A stretch of 64,000 nt of DNA from Flavobacterium sp. MC2016-06 (lineage in GTDB: Bacteria; Bacteroidota; Bacteroidia; Flavobacteriales; Flavobacteriaceae). Numbering within the stretch: the stretch's first letter is position 1; every line of letters starts with the position of its first letter. Below, piece after piece: positions 25,226-36,023 of this stretch. The position numbers and the translations under genes were made by a program. The notes beneath the pieces are model-generated. The model did not search any database. It was not told the DNA's origin and saw only the letters and a program-made list of their open reading frames with translations. The stretch lies in assembly GCF_009711165.2 (NCBI RefSeq), contig NZ_WMID02000010.1, positions 62,001-126,000 on the forward strand, in the 5' to 3' direction.

Positions 25226-26827
25226 TTAGTAATTCGGATTTTGAGTAATTAATCCACCGCTTAAATCGATTTCTAATTGTGGGATTGGCCACAATAGGTT
25301 TTTGGCTGGATTAAAATTGATTCCTTTGTCTTGTGGTTCTCTTAAATTGGTCGTTTCGTACGGATCTGTAGAATTTAAATTGTACTGAACGAAAGTTCCG
25401 TTTGGCCCCATTAAAGATTCGATTACGGGTCTGTTTGTTGTTGGGTCTTTTTCACGACGAATATCGAATAAACGCAATCCTTCGAAAGCCAATTCTAAAC
25501 GGCGCTCTTTATAAATTTGTTTTAATAAAGTTGGCCCAGATATTCCTGTTTTTGGATCTAATTTTACACGTGCTCTAATGATGTTGATATCTGCTAATGC
25601 GTCTCCGCCTGTATGATAATTTGCTTCTGCTCTTGTTAAATACATCTCAGCCAAACGAATCAACGGAATGTTTAATGGTAAATGCTCGTATTGTTTGTCT
25701 AATGAACGACGTGTAGCTATTGGAATGTAATATTTACGACAGATACGTCCTGATTTATTATCTCCCAAGCCAAATTTATGAGTAGGATTTAAAACCTCAT
25801 CTCCATAAGCCGGTTCTCCCCATTTTGTAATGGTGCTTCTACGGCGAATCACATCGTTTTCTGAAAGATAGGCGTTTTCTAAATCACTTGTTGGCATACA
25901 CCATCCCCATCCGTCAAGAACATCTTGAGCATCGTTACTTGGAAAATTCTTCTTATCTTCTCCTCTTGCTCCTGCTAAAGTTGGTAAAGCAGAACCTAAG
26001 CTTTTGTCTTGTACAGCTGATGATTGTGCTTCAAGAATAGATTCTACTCCGTTATGATTGTTTACATTCCAGATGTTTAAGAAATCAGATTCTAAGGCGT
26101 AAGGTCCTTCTGTGATTACTTTGTTTGCATATAATTTTGCATCTGCCCATTTTTCTTGAAACAAAGATACACGTGCTAATAAAGCATAAGCAGCCCATTT
26201 GTTTACTCTTCCGTTTCTGTTAACTGTTATGTTTTCTAATTTTGCAGCAGATTCTTTAAGATCGGCTTCAATTTGAGCATAAACTGCAGCAACAGGACTA
26301 CGCTGTAATTTTAAATCTGCTGTTCCTAATGAAGTTGTATATAATGGAACATCTCCAAAACTATTGACTAATTCGTAATAACAATACGCACGAACGAATA
26401 ATGATTCTCCCATATATTGGTTCTTTTGAGCATCTGTAATTGGTGCTACTGCCATTCTTTCTAATCCAAGATTTGCCGATTGAATGGTATAATAGTGTGC
26501 TGTATACATACTGTTCATGTCTCCCATATTGTCTGGAGTAATGATGTATTGCGAGCAAGGTCTGTGTGCAGAATTATCCTGTCCGGTATTTCCCATCCAA
26601 GCATCGTCTGTAGCCATTTCGTTGGTTACTCTTGGTGCTACAAGTGTGTACCAATCATTAGGCAGTAATAACCTATGTGTCAATTCGTTTACATAATTTT
26701 CACATTCTTGAGCAGTTTGAAAGTAGTTCTCTAATGTTTGAGTTCCTCTCTGTTCTTTTTCAATAAAATCACTACACGAAACGGATAGTATAGAAAAAGC
26801 GATTATTGATACTATTATTTTTTTCAT
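25226..26827 (-). CDS. susD: SusD/RagB-family glycan-binding lipoprotein
   Basis: A 533-residue outer-membrane lipoprotein (lipobox LSVSC, C19, then SDFIEKEQRG). TPR-like helices follow, with family motifs FVRAYCYYELVNSFGDVPLYT in the first half and IYKERRLELAFEGLRLFDIRR near residue 460. PLIRLAEMYLTRAEANY is typical. SusD proteins cap the SusC barrel and bind the glycan before import. It lies 12 bases after susC and directly before the lipoprotein GH30. Confidence 0.95.
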   Translation of the reverse strand: MKKIIVSIIAFSILSVSCSDFIEKEQRGTQTLENYFQTAQECENYVNELTHRLLLPNDWYTLVAPRVTNEMATDDAWMGNTGQDNSAHRPCSQYIITPDNMGDMNSMYTAHYYTIQSANLGLERMAVAPITDAQKNQYMGESLFVRAYCYYELVNSFGDVPLYTTSLGTADLKLQRSPVAAVYAQIEADLKESAAKLENITVNRNGRVNKWAAYALLARVSLFQEKWADAKLYANKVITEGPYALESDFLNIWNVNNHNGVESILEAQSSAVQDKSLGSALPTLAGARGEDKKNFPSNDAQDVLDGWGWCMPTSDLENAYLSENDVIRRRSTITKWGEPAYGDEVLNPTHKFGLGDNKSGRICRKYYIPIATRRSLDKQYEHLPLNIPLIRLAEMYLTRAEANYHTGGDALADINIIRARVKLDPKTGISGPTLLKQIYKERRLELAFEGLRLFDIRREKDPTTNRPVIESLMGPNGTFVQYNLNSTDPYETTNLREPQDKGINFNPAKNLLWPIPQLEIDLSGGLITQNPNY

Positions 26828-26839
26828 TTTTCTTTGTTA

Positions 26840-29800
26840 TTAAAATGCAACATTAAGACCCATTAAGATTGTTGGCTGAACTGGATAGTTCCATCCCCCA
26901 AAACCTGCTCCTTTAACTCTATCACCTGCATCAGGATCTCCTCCTCCAACTTCAGGCTCAACACCCGTAAATTTTGTCCAAGTCCATAAGTTCTGACCTG
27001 ATAGAGACAATCTTAGTTTGTCTAAACCAAATTTATTATAGAGTGTAAATCCTAATTGAAGGTTTTTCATTCGTACATAAGAACCGTCTTCTACATAGAA
27101 AGAAGAGAATTTAGAGAAATTTTCGTTATTGTCATCTTTAGATAGACGAGGAACATAGTTTGAGGTTCCTTCACCATGCCAAGCCATTTGCTCTAAACCG
27201 CTTACTTTGTTTGTTAAACTTGTACCATTGTATAAATCTGAAATGTTTTGGTTTACAATATCATTTCCTATACTTGAGTAGAAATTTGCTACTAAATCAA
27301 ATTGTTTGTAGGCAAAAGTCAAGTTTAAACCCACATTATAATCTGCCCAAGGAGAACCGATTTTTGTTCTATCCTTGTCATCAATTTTTCCGTCACCATT
27401 TAAATCTTTAAAACGAATATCTCCAGCCTGCGCATAAGGTTGTAATTTAGTTCCATGATCATCTGTGTGTGCGTTTAATTCTGTTTGATTTTGGAATAGT
27501 CCATCTGCAACATATCCGTAGAAAAACCCTGGTTCATCACCTTGAACTGTCAAAGTTCTGTTTCCAGATCCGTATAATTTTTCTCCACCCGTAGATAAAG
27601 AAAGCATCTCAACATTAACGGTAGTAAAAGTTAGATCTGCACCGTATGAGAAATCTCCTTTTTTATCTTTATAAGAAATTAATAAATCAATACCGCTAGA
27701 TTGCATTGATCCAACATTTGTCCACATTCTAGAATAGTCTGGGAAACCACTATAGGTTGGAAATTGTTTTAAAAACAACATATCTTCTGTCTTTTTCTGG
27801 TAATATTCTAATGAACCAGAAAGTTTATTTTTCCATAATCCAAAATCTAATCCAAAACTAATATCTTGTACCGTTTCCCACTTAATGTCTTTGTTTGCCA
27901 TACTAGACGGGTATGCAGTGTTGGCAACATCATTCCCAAGAGGATAAAATCCTTGTCCGATATTAGATTGATAAACCGCATCTGGCAAGCCTTGATTACC
28001 TACTTTACCCCATCCTGCTCTAAATCTAAGATCACTAAGTACATCTTTGGTAGATTCCATAAAACCTTCATTTAAGATTCTCCAAGAAACTGATGCTGAA
28101 GGGAAATTTGCCCATTTGTTATTGGTCATAAATTTAGAAGACCCATCTCGTCTAAATGTCGTTGTTAAATAATATTTACTATCGTAGTTATAAGAGAAAC
28201 GAGAAATGTAAGACATTAAAGAGCTAGACCAGCTTGTTCCTTTACTATTACGGTTTTTTGTTGCTGCATCAAGTTCTCTCATTACATCAGAATTGTTAGG
28301 AACACCTTCTCCATAACCCCACAAATTAGTATTGTTGTACTCTTCCATTGTGTTACCGATCATTAACGATGCATTGTGTTTTTCTGCAAATGTTCTAGTA
28401 TAGGTTGCTGTATTCTGCCAGCTCCAGTTTACACTTGTAGTGTTCCATCTTTCAACACTATTAATTTCAGCTTTTTCGTGTGCTGCATCAATTACAAAAT
28501 CAGGAACAAATTTATCACGTACTACATCACCAACTTCAATAGATCCTTGTGTACGAATTACTAATCCTTTTATTGGTGTATATTGTAAATATCCATTGGT
28601 GTTTAAATTGTACTGATTTGTATAATCATCGTATCTTTTTACAGCAGCAACCGGATTCCAAATGTATGAAGGGGAACGTGCATAAATACTGTATTCGTTT
28701 TCTAATCCTGTTAATTGATCTGCTGGTTTGTAAATTGGTGTAATTGGATCAATTTTATCAAAATCTGCCCAGTTTCCTGGTGAACCATAAGTTTCATAAC
28801 GAGGGTTTAAAGTAATTCCGGCAGAGAATTTATCAGAGAATTTAAAATCATTTGCAATTCTCATAGTAATTCTTTCCCAGCCGCCTATTCCATACATAGA
28901 TTCTGAGTCGTAATAGTTTAAACTAACAGCAAACGTGTGTTTGTCTGAACCTCCGCTAACTCCAAAAGAAGCATTTGTTACAGGACTTCCATCTCTTATT
29001 CCTGCATCCCACCAATCTGTAGTTTTTCCTTTGTATTGAGATGGATTTGGTAAATAATCACTATAACCAGCATTGTTGTAGGCTTTGTTCATAATAGAAG
29101 CATAACCTTCTGCGTCTGCCATATGATACGGATTTTTCATCATTTGAAAACCTGAACTCATATCAAAATTGAATCTTGTTTTACCTGCTTTACCTTTTTT
29201 AGTAGTAATAAGAATAACTCCATTTGAAGCACGAGAACCATAAATAGCACTTGCAGACGCATCTTTAAGAACTTCCATAGATTCGATTTCGTTATTACTC
29301 AAAAAGTTGATACTTGTTCCCATTGGGATTCCATCAACCACATAAAGCGGATCTGTGCTAAGATTTAATGTAGAAATACCTCTAATTAAAACTCTTGGCT
29401 GTGCTCCTGGACCTCCAGCTCCTGTAACTTGAACTCCAGAAACTTTTCCTTGTAATGATTCTGTAACGTTACCAACGGTCATGGTTTGCAGTTCCTTTCC
29501 TTTTACTGAAGATATAGAACTGGTTACATCGCTCTTTTTTACTGCAGCATAACCTACCACTACAATTTCGTCCAGCGCTTGGCTTGACTCTTCCATTACT
29601 ATATTAATTTCTGTCTGTTCTCCTACTGCAATTGTTTTATTGCTGAAACCTACAAACGAAAATTCAAGCTGTGCCGTTTTATTGGGCACATTGATTGTAA
29701 AATTTCCATCAAAATCTGTTGCCGCATTTGTAGTTGTTCCTTTTACAATTACGTTTACTCCGGGAATTGGCACATTGCCTTTGTCCTTAACAGTACCTTT

Positions 29801-29872
29801 TATTTTTACTTGTCCAAATGACACGGCTGTGCACATTATGGCAATTAAAAAACCTATATATTTTAATTTCAT
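26840..29872 (-). CDS. susC: SusC/RagA-family TonB-dependent outer-membrane transporter
   Basis: A 1010-residue transporter. A signal peptide is followed by a carboxypeptidase-D regulatory-like domain (IKGTVKDKGNVPIPGVNVIVKG...SFVGFSNKTI), a TonB-box-like LDEIVVVGYA near residue 110, and the plug with SLQGKVSGVQV and RIRGISTL-type motifs. The remainder is a 22-strand beta-barrel ending in F (GLNVAF). It imports oligosaccharides together with the SusD protein. The 47-base gap to the SusE-like gene upstream and 12 bases to susD put all three in one operon. Confidence 0.95.
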   Translation of the reverse strand: MKLKYIGFLIAIMCTAVSFGQVKIKGTVKDKGNVPIPGVNVIVKGTTTNAATDFDGNFTINVPNKTAQLEFSFVGFSNKTIAVGEQTEINIVMEESSQALDEIVVVGYAAVKKSDVTSSISSVKGKELQTMTVGNVTESLQGKVSGVQVTGAGGPGAQPRVLIRGISTLNLSTDPLYVVDGIPMGTSINFLSNNEIESMEVLKDASASAIYGSRASNGVILITTKKGKAGKTRFNFDMSSGFQMMKNPYHMADAEGYASIMNKAYNNAGYSDYLPNPSQYKGKTTDWWDAGIRDGSPVTNASFGVSGGSDKHTFAVSLNYYDSESMYGIGGWERITMRIANDFKFSDKFSAGITLNPRYETYGSPGNWADFDKIDPITPIYKPADQLTGLENEYSIYARSPSYIWNPVAAVKRYDDYTNQYNLNTNGYLQYTPIKGLVIRTQGSIEVGDVVRDKFVPDFVIDAAHEKAEINSVERWNTTSVNWSWQNTATYTRTFAEKHNASLMIGNTMEEYNNTNLWGYGEGVPNNSDVMRELDAATKNRNSKGTSWSSSLMSYISRFSYNYDSKYYLTTTFRRDGSSKFMTNNKWANFPSASVSWRILNEGFMESTKDVLSDLRFRAGWGKVGNQGLPDAVYQSNIGQGFYPLGNDVANTAYPSSMANKDIKWETVQDISFGLDFGLWKNKLSGSLEYYQKKTEDMLFLKQFPTYSGFPDYSRMWTNVGSMQSSGIDLLISYKDKKGDFSYGADLTFTTVNVEMLSLSTGGEKLYGSGNRTLTVQGDEPGFFYGYVADGLFQNQTELNAHTDDHGTKLQPYAQAGDIRFKDLNGDGKIDDKDRTKIGSPWADYNVGLNLTFAYKQFDLVANFYSSIGNDIVNQNISDLYNGTSLTNKVSGLEQMAWHGEGTSNYVPRLSKDDNNENFSKFSSFYVEDGSYVRMKNLQLGFTLYNKFGLDKLRLSLSGQNLWTWTKFTGVEPEVGGGDPDAGDRVKGAGFGGWNYPVQPTILMGLNVAF

Positions 29873-29919
29873 ATTCAGCTATTTTATTAATTAAACGTTA
29901 TAACAAAAATGATAATCCA

Positions 29920-31317
29920 TTATTTTTTTGTTATAAATACTCTTTCCAATTCGGTATCCAGAACAACTTTGTAAACTCCTGCTGCTGCCGGATATTTAGC
30001 GTTACCATTTTCTCCTGGTGACATTGTTGCGATACCATTGCTGATTAATCTCCAAGACGGACTCCACCATTGACCTGTAAAAGTCGCTTCCATTGTTCCT
30101 GTCAAAGTATATTCTCCTACTAATTGGTAAGGGTTTGCAGCATTATTTGTTAAGTGTAAACCAGTTTGTGTCCAAGCGTCCCAAGTATCCCATGTTGCGC
30201 CTTGAATACCACTTCCGCAAACACTCACAAATGGTCTTCTTTGCGCTTCAACATCATGCCATAATCCGTTGGCAATATCTGCCCAAACTTTGCTTGAAGG
30301 AGTGTATTTTGTTGCTGTATACGCTAAAGTGTTCGGATTTATTTTGATTACATAATATCCTTTTGTTGGCAAAATAATTGGTGCCGAAGTAACATCATCT
30401 GTTAAAGCTCCTTCTGCATTTAAACCAAAACAATGTGGTGCAAAATCTGATTCTTGTCCTAAAAAATAAATCTCTTTATTGTCTTTATCAGCATAATATT
30501 TGAATTGAAAATCTTGTCCGCTTTTCTCGTGGAAATACATCGGTACTCCAACTGCATCTGTAGTAAGATTAGTGCCTTTTGGCTGGTCGCATAAGTAAAT
30601 TGCAGGAAACTCGTTTGTAGCTACTATATTGATATTTAAACTTCCTGAGTTTGGAATTGCAAATTTATCTTTTGCTGTAATCGTTAAAACATAATTGGCT
30701 GCAGTTACAGGTAGTGTATAGGTTTTATTGAAGGTATAGGATTGCGGTGAACCTTGTAATTGAACAGTTTCATCAATACCAAGAGCTTCACATTTTACTT
30801 GTACATAATCGATACCAGAATCGTCGTTTACAACAAAATTTACTGGCATTAAATTACTTGTCGATAATAAAATTACAGCACCTTCTTTTGGTGTAATCAT
30901 AGTGATTGACGGTGCCGAAAATTCTCCATCTAAACGCAGATTAATATCTTCGTCTACAGCATTTCCTGAAACGTCTGTAATCGTTAATTTTATTTTGAAA
31001 GCTTCTGAAGTTCCTCTATTAGCTGGAATTTCAAAAAAGTAATCCAAATCATAAGATTCTAATAAAGGATCTGTAGTAAACGTAATTAGTTTGTCTAGAG
31101 ATAATTCAGGAATTTGAATTCTTACACTCTTTAATCCTAAGTCATCGGCAAGAGCGGCTTTAATTTCAAATTTTCTACTTGGCGCACCGTAAATTTCTTT
31201 TGTAGATACTACCACCGTAGGTTTATCAGAACTTGGAAATCCTGATTCGTTATTTTGACATCCGCTAAAAAGGACGGCAAAAAGGGCAAGAAAAAATAAA
31301 AATACATTTTTTTTCAT
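29920..31317 (-). CDS. SusE/SusF-like surface glycan-binding lipoprotein
   Basis: A 465-residue lipoprotein (lipobox LFSGC, C20, followed by QNNESG). The N-terminal half has two Ig-like stretches (KFEIKAALADDLGLKSVRIQI; MPVNFVVNDDSGIDYVQV). The C-terminal 150 residues resemble the carbohydrate-binding modules of SusE/F, with a glycine-, tryptophan-rich segment (IQGATWDTWDAWTQTGLHL) and a final GVYKVVLDTELERVFITKK. It would bind the target glycan at the cell surface and feed SusC/D. Being first in the operon, ahead of susC, is unusual for this gene type; most loci put it after susD. Confidence 0.82.
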   Translation of the reverse strand: MKKNVFLFFLALFAVLFSGCQNNESGFPSSDKPTVVVSTKEIYGAPSRKFEIKAALADDLGLKSVRIQIPELSLDKLITFTTDPLLESYDLDYFFEIPANRGTSEAFKIKLTITDVSGNAVDEDINLRLDGEFSAPSITMITPKEGAVILLSTSNLMPVNFVVNDDSGIDYVQVKCEALGIDETVQLQGSPQSYTFNKTYTLPVTAANYVLTITAKDKFAIPNSGSLNINIVATNEFPAIYLCDQPKGTNLTTDAVGVPMYFHEKSGQDFQFKYYADKDNKEIYFLGQESDFAPHCFGLNAEGALTDDVTSAPIILPTKGYYVIKINPNTLAYTATKYTPSSKVWADIANGLWHDVEAQRRPFVSVCGSGIQGATWDTWDAWTQTGLHLTNNAANPYQLVGEYTLTGTMEATFTGQWWSPSWRLISNGIATMSPGENGNAKYPAAAGVYKVVLDTELERVFITKK

Positions 31318-31976
31318 TTCTTTAATTTTAAAAGGTTAGGTCAGTTAGTTTGTTGTAATTTGAAAACTTGTATTATAATGCAGGTTAGTTTTCGAGGTTT
31401 TTGCTATTTGTTTTGAGGTAATCAACAAGCAGCAAAATTGATTATCTGGTTGTATTCATAATATTTGGTTTGGTTAATAGTTAGGTATTTTTTTCTTTTT
31501 TTTTATATGCTTCTTAATACTTAAACTTCTATAAAAACAATGTTTATTTTTATTTAAACCCGCAGCTTTAGACTGCGGGTTTGATAAGTAAACTGTAAAA
31601 CCAACTCTTACTTTCTTATCTTAAAGAAGGCTCAATTCTTTAAAATGATAAAAACTTATCTTAAAAAAAAACACTTATAATCTACACAGTAATAGGACTA
31701 ACTATCTATTACCATAACTGCAAAGTAATGTCTAGTTTAAAGTTTCAAGGAGGGGTAAAATGGAAAAAAAAAGAGGTCAAAATGGTAATTAACTATTATT
31801 TTGGATCAAAAATTACTGAGTATTAAAAAATACATACCTATTTTTAAACAATATGTAATTATTGATTTAAATCAGCTTTTTAACACTCAAACGTTTTAGT
31901 TTTAAAAACAGAAAAGATTTCTCTGATACAAAAAAGTAAAAGAGGCTGTGAAACGAACTTGAAAAGCGATGCGGTT
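31318..31976. other. 659-bp intergenic region upstream of the glycan operon
   Basis: Very AT-rich with no supported reading frame. It holds the terminator at 31556-31582. A weak minus-strand promoter, CTTG, 17 bases, TTACTTTG (31721-31748), would give a leader of about 400 bases for the SusE-like/susC/susD operon, but one mismatch in each box makes this doubtful. No operator palindrome for the hybrid regulator was found by eye. Confidence 0.4.
31556..31582 (-). terminator. intrinsic terminator after the hybrid regulator gene
   Basis: AAACCCGCAG and CTGCGGGTTT form a perfect 10-bp stem with a 7-base loop. On the minus strand it is followed by an AT-rich, T-containing stretch. It lies about 395 bases after the hybrid regulator stop and 239 bases before the SusE-like start, so it separates the two transcripts. 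Confidence 0.7.
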
Positions 31977-34900
31977 TTATTTGATAATATTCAAATCTGA
32001 ATTGAAAGAGCTTTTATACTTTTTAATATATTCTGAAGGTGTCATTCCAAAAAGTTTTACAAACTGCTGTCTGAAATATTTTGGATCTTCAAAACCTACT
32101 TCGGCACTTGCCTGTGTAATATTAATATCTTCTGTAAGCATTAACATGGCTGCTCTTCGAATTCTAACAGAACGTATAAAAGCATTTAAGGTTTGTCCCG
32201 AAATGATTTTAATTTTAGTGTACAGCGTTCTATGGCTCATTCCCATTTCTAGGGCGAAGTTTTTTATGGTAAAGTCTCTTTTATGAATATTAGCTTCAAC
32301 AATATCAATACATCTTTTTAGGATTTCTTGATATTCTACAGGAACTTTCTGTGTGTTTTCTTTTAAGGTAATGCTGTCTAAGAAATACGTACGCAGATTG
32401 CTTCTATTTCTAAGCAGCGATTCTACACGCGCCATCAATATATCATCATCAAAAGGTTTTGTGATGTAATCATCGGCGCCGTCATTAATGCCTTGCAGAT
32501 GTGTTTCTGGATTTTTTGACGCTGTTAATAAGATTACTGGAATATGAGATAATGCGTTGTTTTCTTTAATTTTTCGGCATAATTCTAAACCATCCATTTC
32601 TTCCATAGTAATATCACTGATTACTAAATCGGGCATGTGTTTTTTGGTTAGTTTTAAACCTTCTTCTCCATTTTCGGCGCTGTAAACAATATAGTTCTCC
32701 GAAAACATCTTAATTAAATACGCTCTAATTTCTGCGTTATCGTCTATAATTAAAACGGTGCGTTTGTCGGTAAGCATGATTGTTTGAAAATCATTTTCTG
32801 AGATTGATGTGTTAGCAGGCTGATTCTCTTCAATTTCGTCAACAATTAATTCATCAAACAATTGGCTTCGCTGTGGTATTTCATTGGTAATTTCTACATC
32901 TTCAAAATGGCTGTTTCCTTTTAAGAATGTCAGCTTAAAAATACTTCCTTTACCTATTTCACTTTCACAGCTTACTGTTCCTTTATGTTTGTCAACGAAA
33001 TATTTCACAATATAAAGTCCGATTCCGAAGCCTGTTCCTACTGATACTTTTGAATTTATTTGTTTGAATTTTTCGAAGATTACGTCAATATCTTTCTTTT
33101 CGATACCATCACCGCTGTCTGAGATTTCAAGCGCGACATCATTATCGGTTTCTGTGAGTTTCAAATTGATTTCGCCGCCAATTGGTGTGTACTTAAAGGC
33201 ATTTGACATTAAGTTGAATAACGAAATTTCAATTTTCTCGTAATCGCCAATTATAACAATTTCGTGATCTGGAATAGTATAATTGTACTGAATGCTTTTA
33301 TCTTTTGCTTGATTTACAAAACATTGATATACTTCATTGCATAAATTATTAACATTGATGGGCGATAATCGAAGTGAATCTGCATCATTTTCGGCTTTTC
33401 TAAATAATAGTAATTGATCTACTAAACTCAACAATCGTCTGGCGTTTCTGTGTGCAATTGCCAAATCGCTTCCTGATGAACCGTTTTCGACATTTTCTTT
33501 TTGAACTGCTTTTTTTAACGGGTTTATTATCAGCGAAAGCGGCGTTCTAAATTCATGCGAGATATAAGTAAACATAGACGATTGCTTTTCGGCAACTTCT
33601 TTTTCTTTCTTGCTTTCCAGCTCGGCAATTTTTACTTTATATTTTAGTTTTTCTTTATTCTTGCTATATTCTAAATAAGCAAAAATAGCGCCTGCAGCTG
33701 CCAATAAATACAATGAATAAGCCCACCAGGTTCTGTACCACGGCGGGAGAATTTCAATTGTAATAAGATTTACTTCTTTGTTCCAACCGCCTTTAAAATT
33801 GGTGGTTTTTACCTTAAAAGTATATTTGCCTTCGGTTAATCTGGCATAATTTGCTTTTCGGGCCTGACCCACAAAATTCCATTGCTCGTCCCAGCCTTCT
33901 AAGAAATAGGCATAATTTATTTTATCGGCATTATTATAATCTAATGCTACAAATTCTAATGAAAGCGTGGTTTGATCGTAAGGCAGACTTACTTCTTTTA
34001 TTTTTCCCGAAACTTCATCGGAAACAATCTCATTTTTACTTTCTTCAATTGGCTGATTGTTTACATAAAAGTCCGTCAAAAGCAGATTATTTTCTTGATT
34101 GAATCCTTTTATGGCTTCTGGAAAAAAGATATTGAAACCGTTGATTCCGCCAAAAAGAAATTCGCCTGTCGATAATTTTATTCCGGCATTAAAACTAAAC
34201 TGATTGCTTTGTAAACCATCGTTTACAGAGAAATTACGGAAGGTTTTTTGTTTTTTATCAAATCGACAGACGCCGTTATATGTACTCATCCAAAGGTTTC
34301 CTTCTTTGTCTTCGAGTAATCTTAAAATTGTATTTGACGGTAAACCATCGTCTGTTGTAAGTCTCTTAAAAGTATTGGTTTTTCTATCAAATAATAACAA
34401 ACCTCCTTCTTGCGTTCCTAACCACAGATTTTTGTCTTTGTCTTCGTAGATAAATCGAACTGGGTTTCCGATGTTGATTTTATTGATTTTTCGAGTTCTT
34501 TTTTCAATAGAAAATAAACTGGTATAATTACCGCCCCAAAGTTTTCCGTCGCTGGTTTCGGTAAGACATTGCAAATTATTGATTGTTTTATCAAAAAGTG
34601 TGAAAGCATTTTTGGTACGATCAAAAAGATATAATGATCCTTCGTTGGTAGCACTTGCCCAAATATTGGCTTTAGAATCTTTGTATACAAACCATATATT
34701 TTTTTCGACTTGTTTGGTGTATGGATTATAACAAGAATATGGTGTTACGGCATTGGTCTTCGGGTTTATTTTGTTTACGCCGCCAGCCCAAGTCGAAAGC
34801 CAGATTTCGTTATTGTTATCGCGAACAATTCCTGTAATAAAAGTGCTCGAGAGTTTATTAGCATAATTTGTATATTGATTGTTTGCTCGATTCCAATATT

Positions 34901-36023
34901 TTAATCCTGCGCCATCTGTTCCAATCCATACATTTTTCTTTTCGTCTTCGCAGAAAGAAAGAATAAAGTTTTCTGCAGGATCTACTGCATTGTATTTTAT
35001 GGTTTTAAAATACTTGGTTGTATTACTGAGCATGCTTATACCGCCACGCAAAGTTCCAAACCATTTGTTTCCAGATTTGTCTTCGTATAAACTCCAAACG
35101 GAATTACTTTTTACAAGTGAATTATTTTTTAAAGTATTGTACGAAACGACTTTTTTGTCTTTTTCGTTGAGTTTGTAAATACCACAGCCGTCTGTTGTGA
35201 TCCAAAGTTCTTTTTTCTTATCTAAAAGAAGATCGGAAACACTGCATTTGGAAATGAAATAATTTCCTGAAAGTGCGCCAGTTTTGACATCAAACAAAAA
35301 TAATCCTTCGTCTGTTCCCAGCCAGAGATTTCCATCGGCAGAAAGTTTCATTGCTTTTACTTCTATCGAAAGCGGAAAAACAACCTCTAACCTTTTGGAT
35401 GCATAATTGAATGTACAAACTCCAATATTTCGAATATATACCCAAGAAAAATCCTTTTGTTTAGACTCTTGAATGGCTATTGCATCATAATTATCTGAGC
35501 TGTTTTTATTTCCCTGACTTTTAAGCGGAATGTGTTTTCCTGTGAAAGATCCGTTTTCAAAAGCAATTAAACCTAAACTTTGAGAGGCTGTTAAAACCAA
35601 ATTTTCAGAAACTGTATTGGTTTGATGTATAATATCTTTTAGAACTTTTACTTTTTGGTCGGCGAGCGCATATTGTGCGGTATGAAATGTTGCAGTTGTT
35701 TTGTTGTAAATACACAATCCGTTTGAACCTCCAACCCAAATATTGTTTTTGGTATCGCCTTCTATATTGTAAATGGTATTAAAAGGAAGTGATTTTTTGT
35801 CGTTGATTCGGTTGCGGAAAACTTTAAAATTATATCCATCGTATCGATTTAAACCGTCGTAAGTTCCAAACCACATATAACCGTCACGGTCTTGAAATAT
35901 GGTTGTTATAGAATTATTAGATAATCCGTCTGATATATCGAGGAACTTGACAGGATAATCCTGTGCCTGCACTATTGAAGTAAATCCCAGCAAAAGCAGG
36001 AAATATAGAATAAGATGCTTCAA
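31977..36023 (-). CDS. hybrid two-component system regulator (HTCS)
   Basis: A 1348-residue single-protein signalling system. A signal peptide (ending VQAQ) is followed by about 700 residues of two-component propeller repeats (for example DGYMWFGTYDGLNRYD, GNLWLGTDEGLFLFD) and a Y_Y_Y domain. A membrane helix lies at about 764-786. The kinase has H823 in SHEFRTPLSL, an HATPase region with SLFNLMSNAFKYTP and GTGFGIGLYIVKYF, then a receiver with D1137 in VISDITM. A C-terminal AraC-type helix-turn-helix ends at about 1340. HTCS proteins bind imported glycan fragments in the periplasm and switch on their neighbouring glycan operon; here that is the SusE-like/susC/susD-GH30 set just downstream. 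Confidence 0.95.
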   Translation of the reverse strand: MKHLILYFLLLLGFTSIVQAQDYPVKFLDISDGLSNNSITTIFQDRDGYMWFGTYDGLNRYDGYNFKVFRNRINDKKSLPFNTIYNIEGDTKNNIWVGGSNGLCIYNKTTATFHTAQYALADQKVKVLKDIIHQTNTVSENLVLTASQSLGLIAFENGSFTGKHIPLKSQGNKNSSDNYDAIAIQESKQKDFSWVYIRNIGVCTFNYASKRLEVVFPLSIEVKAMKLSADGNLWLGTDEGLFLFDVKTGALSGNYFISKCSVSDLLLDKKKELWITTDGCGIYKLNEKDKKVVSYNTLKNNSLVKSNSVWSLYEDKSGNKWFGTLRGGISMLSNTTKYFKTIKYNAVDPAENFILSFCEDEKKNVWIGTDGAGLKYWNRANNQYTNYANKLSSTFITGIVRDNNNEIWLSTWAGGVNKINPKTNAVTPYSCYNPYTKQVEKNIWFVYKDSKANIWASATNEGSLYLFDRTKNAFTLFDKTINNLQCLTETSDGKLWGGNYTSLFSIEKRTRKINKINIGNPVRFIYEDKDKNLWLGTQEGGLLLFDRKTNTFKRLTTDDGLPSNTILRLLEDKEGNLWMSTYNGVCRFDKKQKTFRNFSVNDGLQSNQFSFNAGIKLSTGEFLFGGINGFNIFFPEAIKGFNQENNLLLTDFYVNNQPIEESKNEIVSDEVSGKIKEVSLPYDQTTLSLEFVALDYNNADKINYAYFLEGWDEQWNFVGQARKANYARLTEGKYTFKVKTTNFKGGWNKEVNLITIEILPPWYRTWWAYSLYLLAAAGAIFAYLEYSKNKEKLKYKVKIAELESKKEKEVAEKQSSMFTYISHEFRTPLSLIINPLKKAVQKENVENGSSGSDLAIAHRNARRLLSLVDQLLLFRKAENDADSLRLSPINVNNLCNEVYQCFVNQAKDKSIQYNYTIPDHEIVIIGDYEKIEISLFNLMSNAFKYTPIGGEINLKLTETDNDVALEISDSGDGIEKKDIDVIFEKFKQINSKVSVGTGFGIGLYIVKYFVDKHKGTVSCESEIGKGSIFKLTFLKGNSHFEDVEITNEIPQRSQLFDELIVDEIEENQPANTSISENDFQTIMLTDKRTVLIIDDNAEIRAYLIKMFSENYIVYSAENGEEGLKLTKKHMPDLVISDITMEEMDGLELCRKIKENNALSHIPVILLTASKNPETHLQGINDGADDYITKPFDDDILMARVESLLRNRSNLRTYFLDSITLKENTQKVPVEYQEILKRCIDIVEANIHKRDFTIKNFALEMGMSHRTLYTKIKIISGQTLNAFIRSVRIRRAAMLMLTEDINITQASAEVGFEDPKYFRQQFVKLFGMTPSEYIKKYKSSFNSDLNIIK

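Noticed and set aside
14399..31317. Whole glycan locus as a recent mobile island
   Set aside because: No integrase, direct-repeat borders or tRNA junction is seen, and base use looks like the neighbours; repeats inside are the common dispersed kinds.
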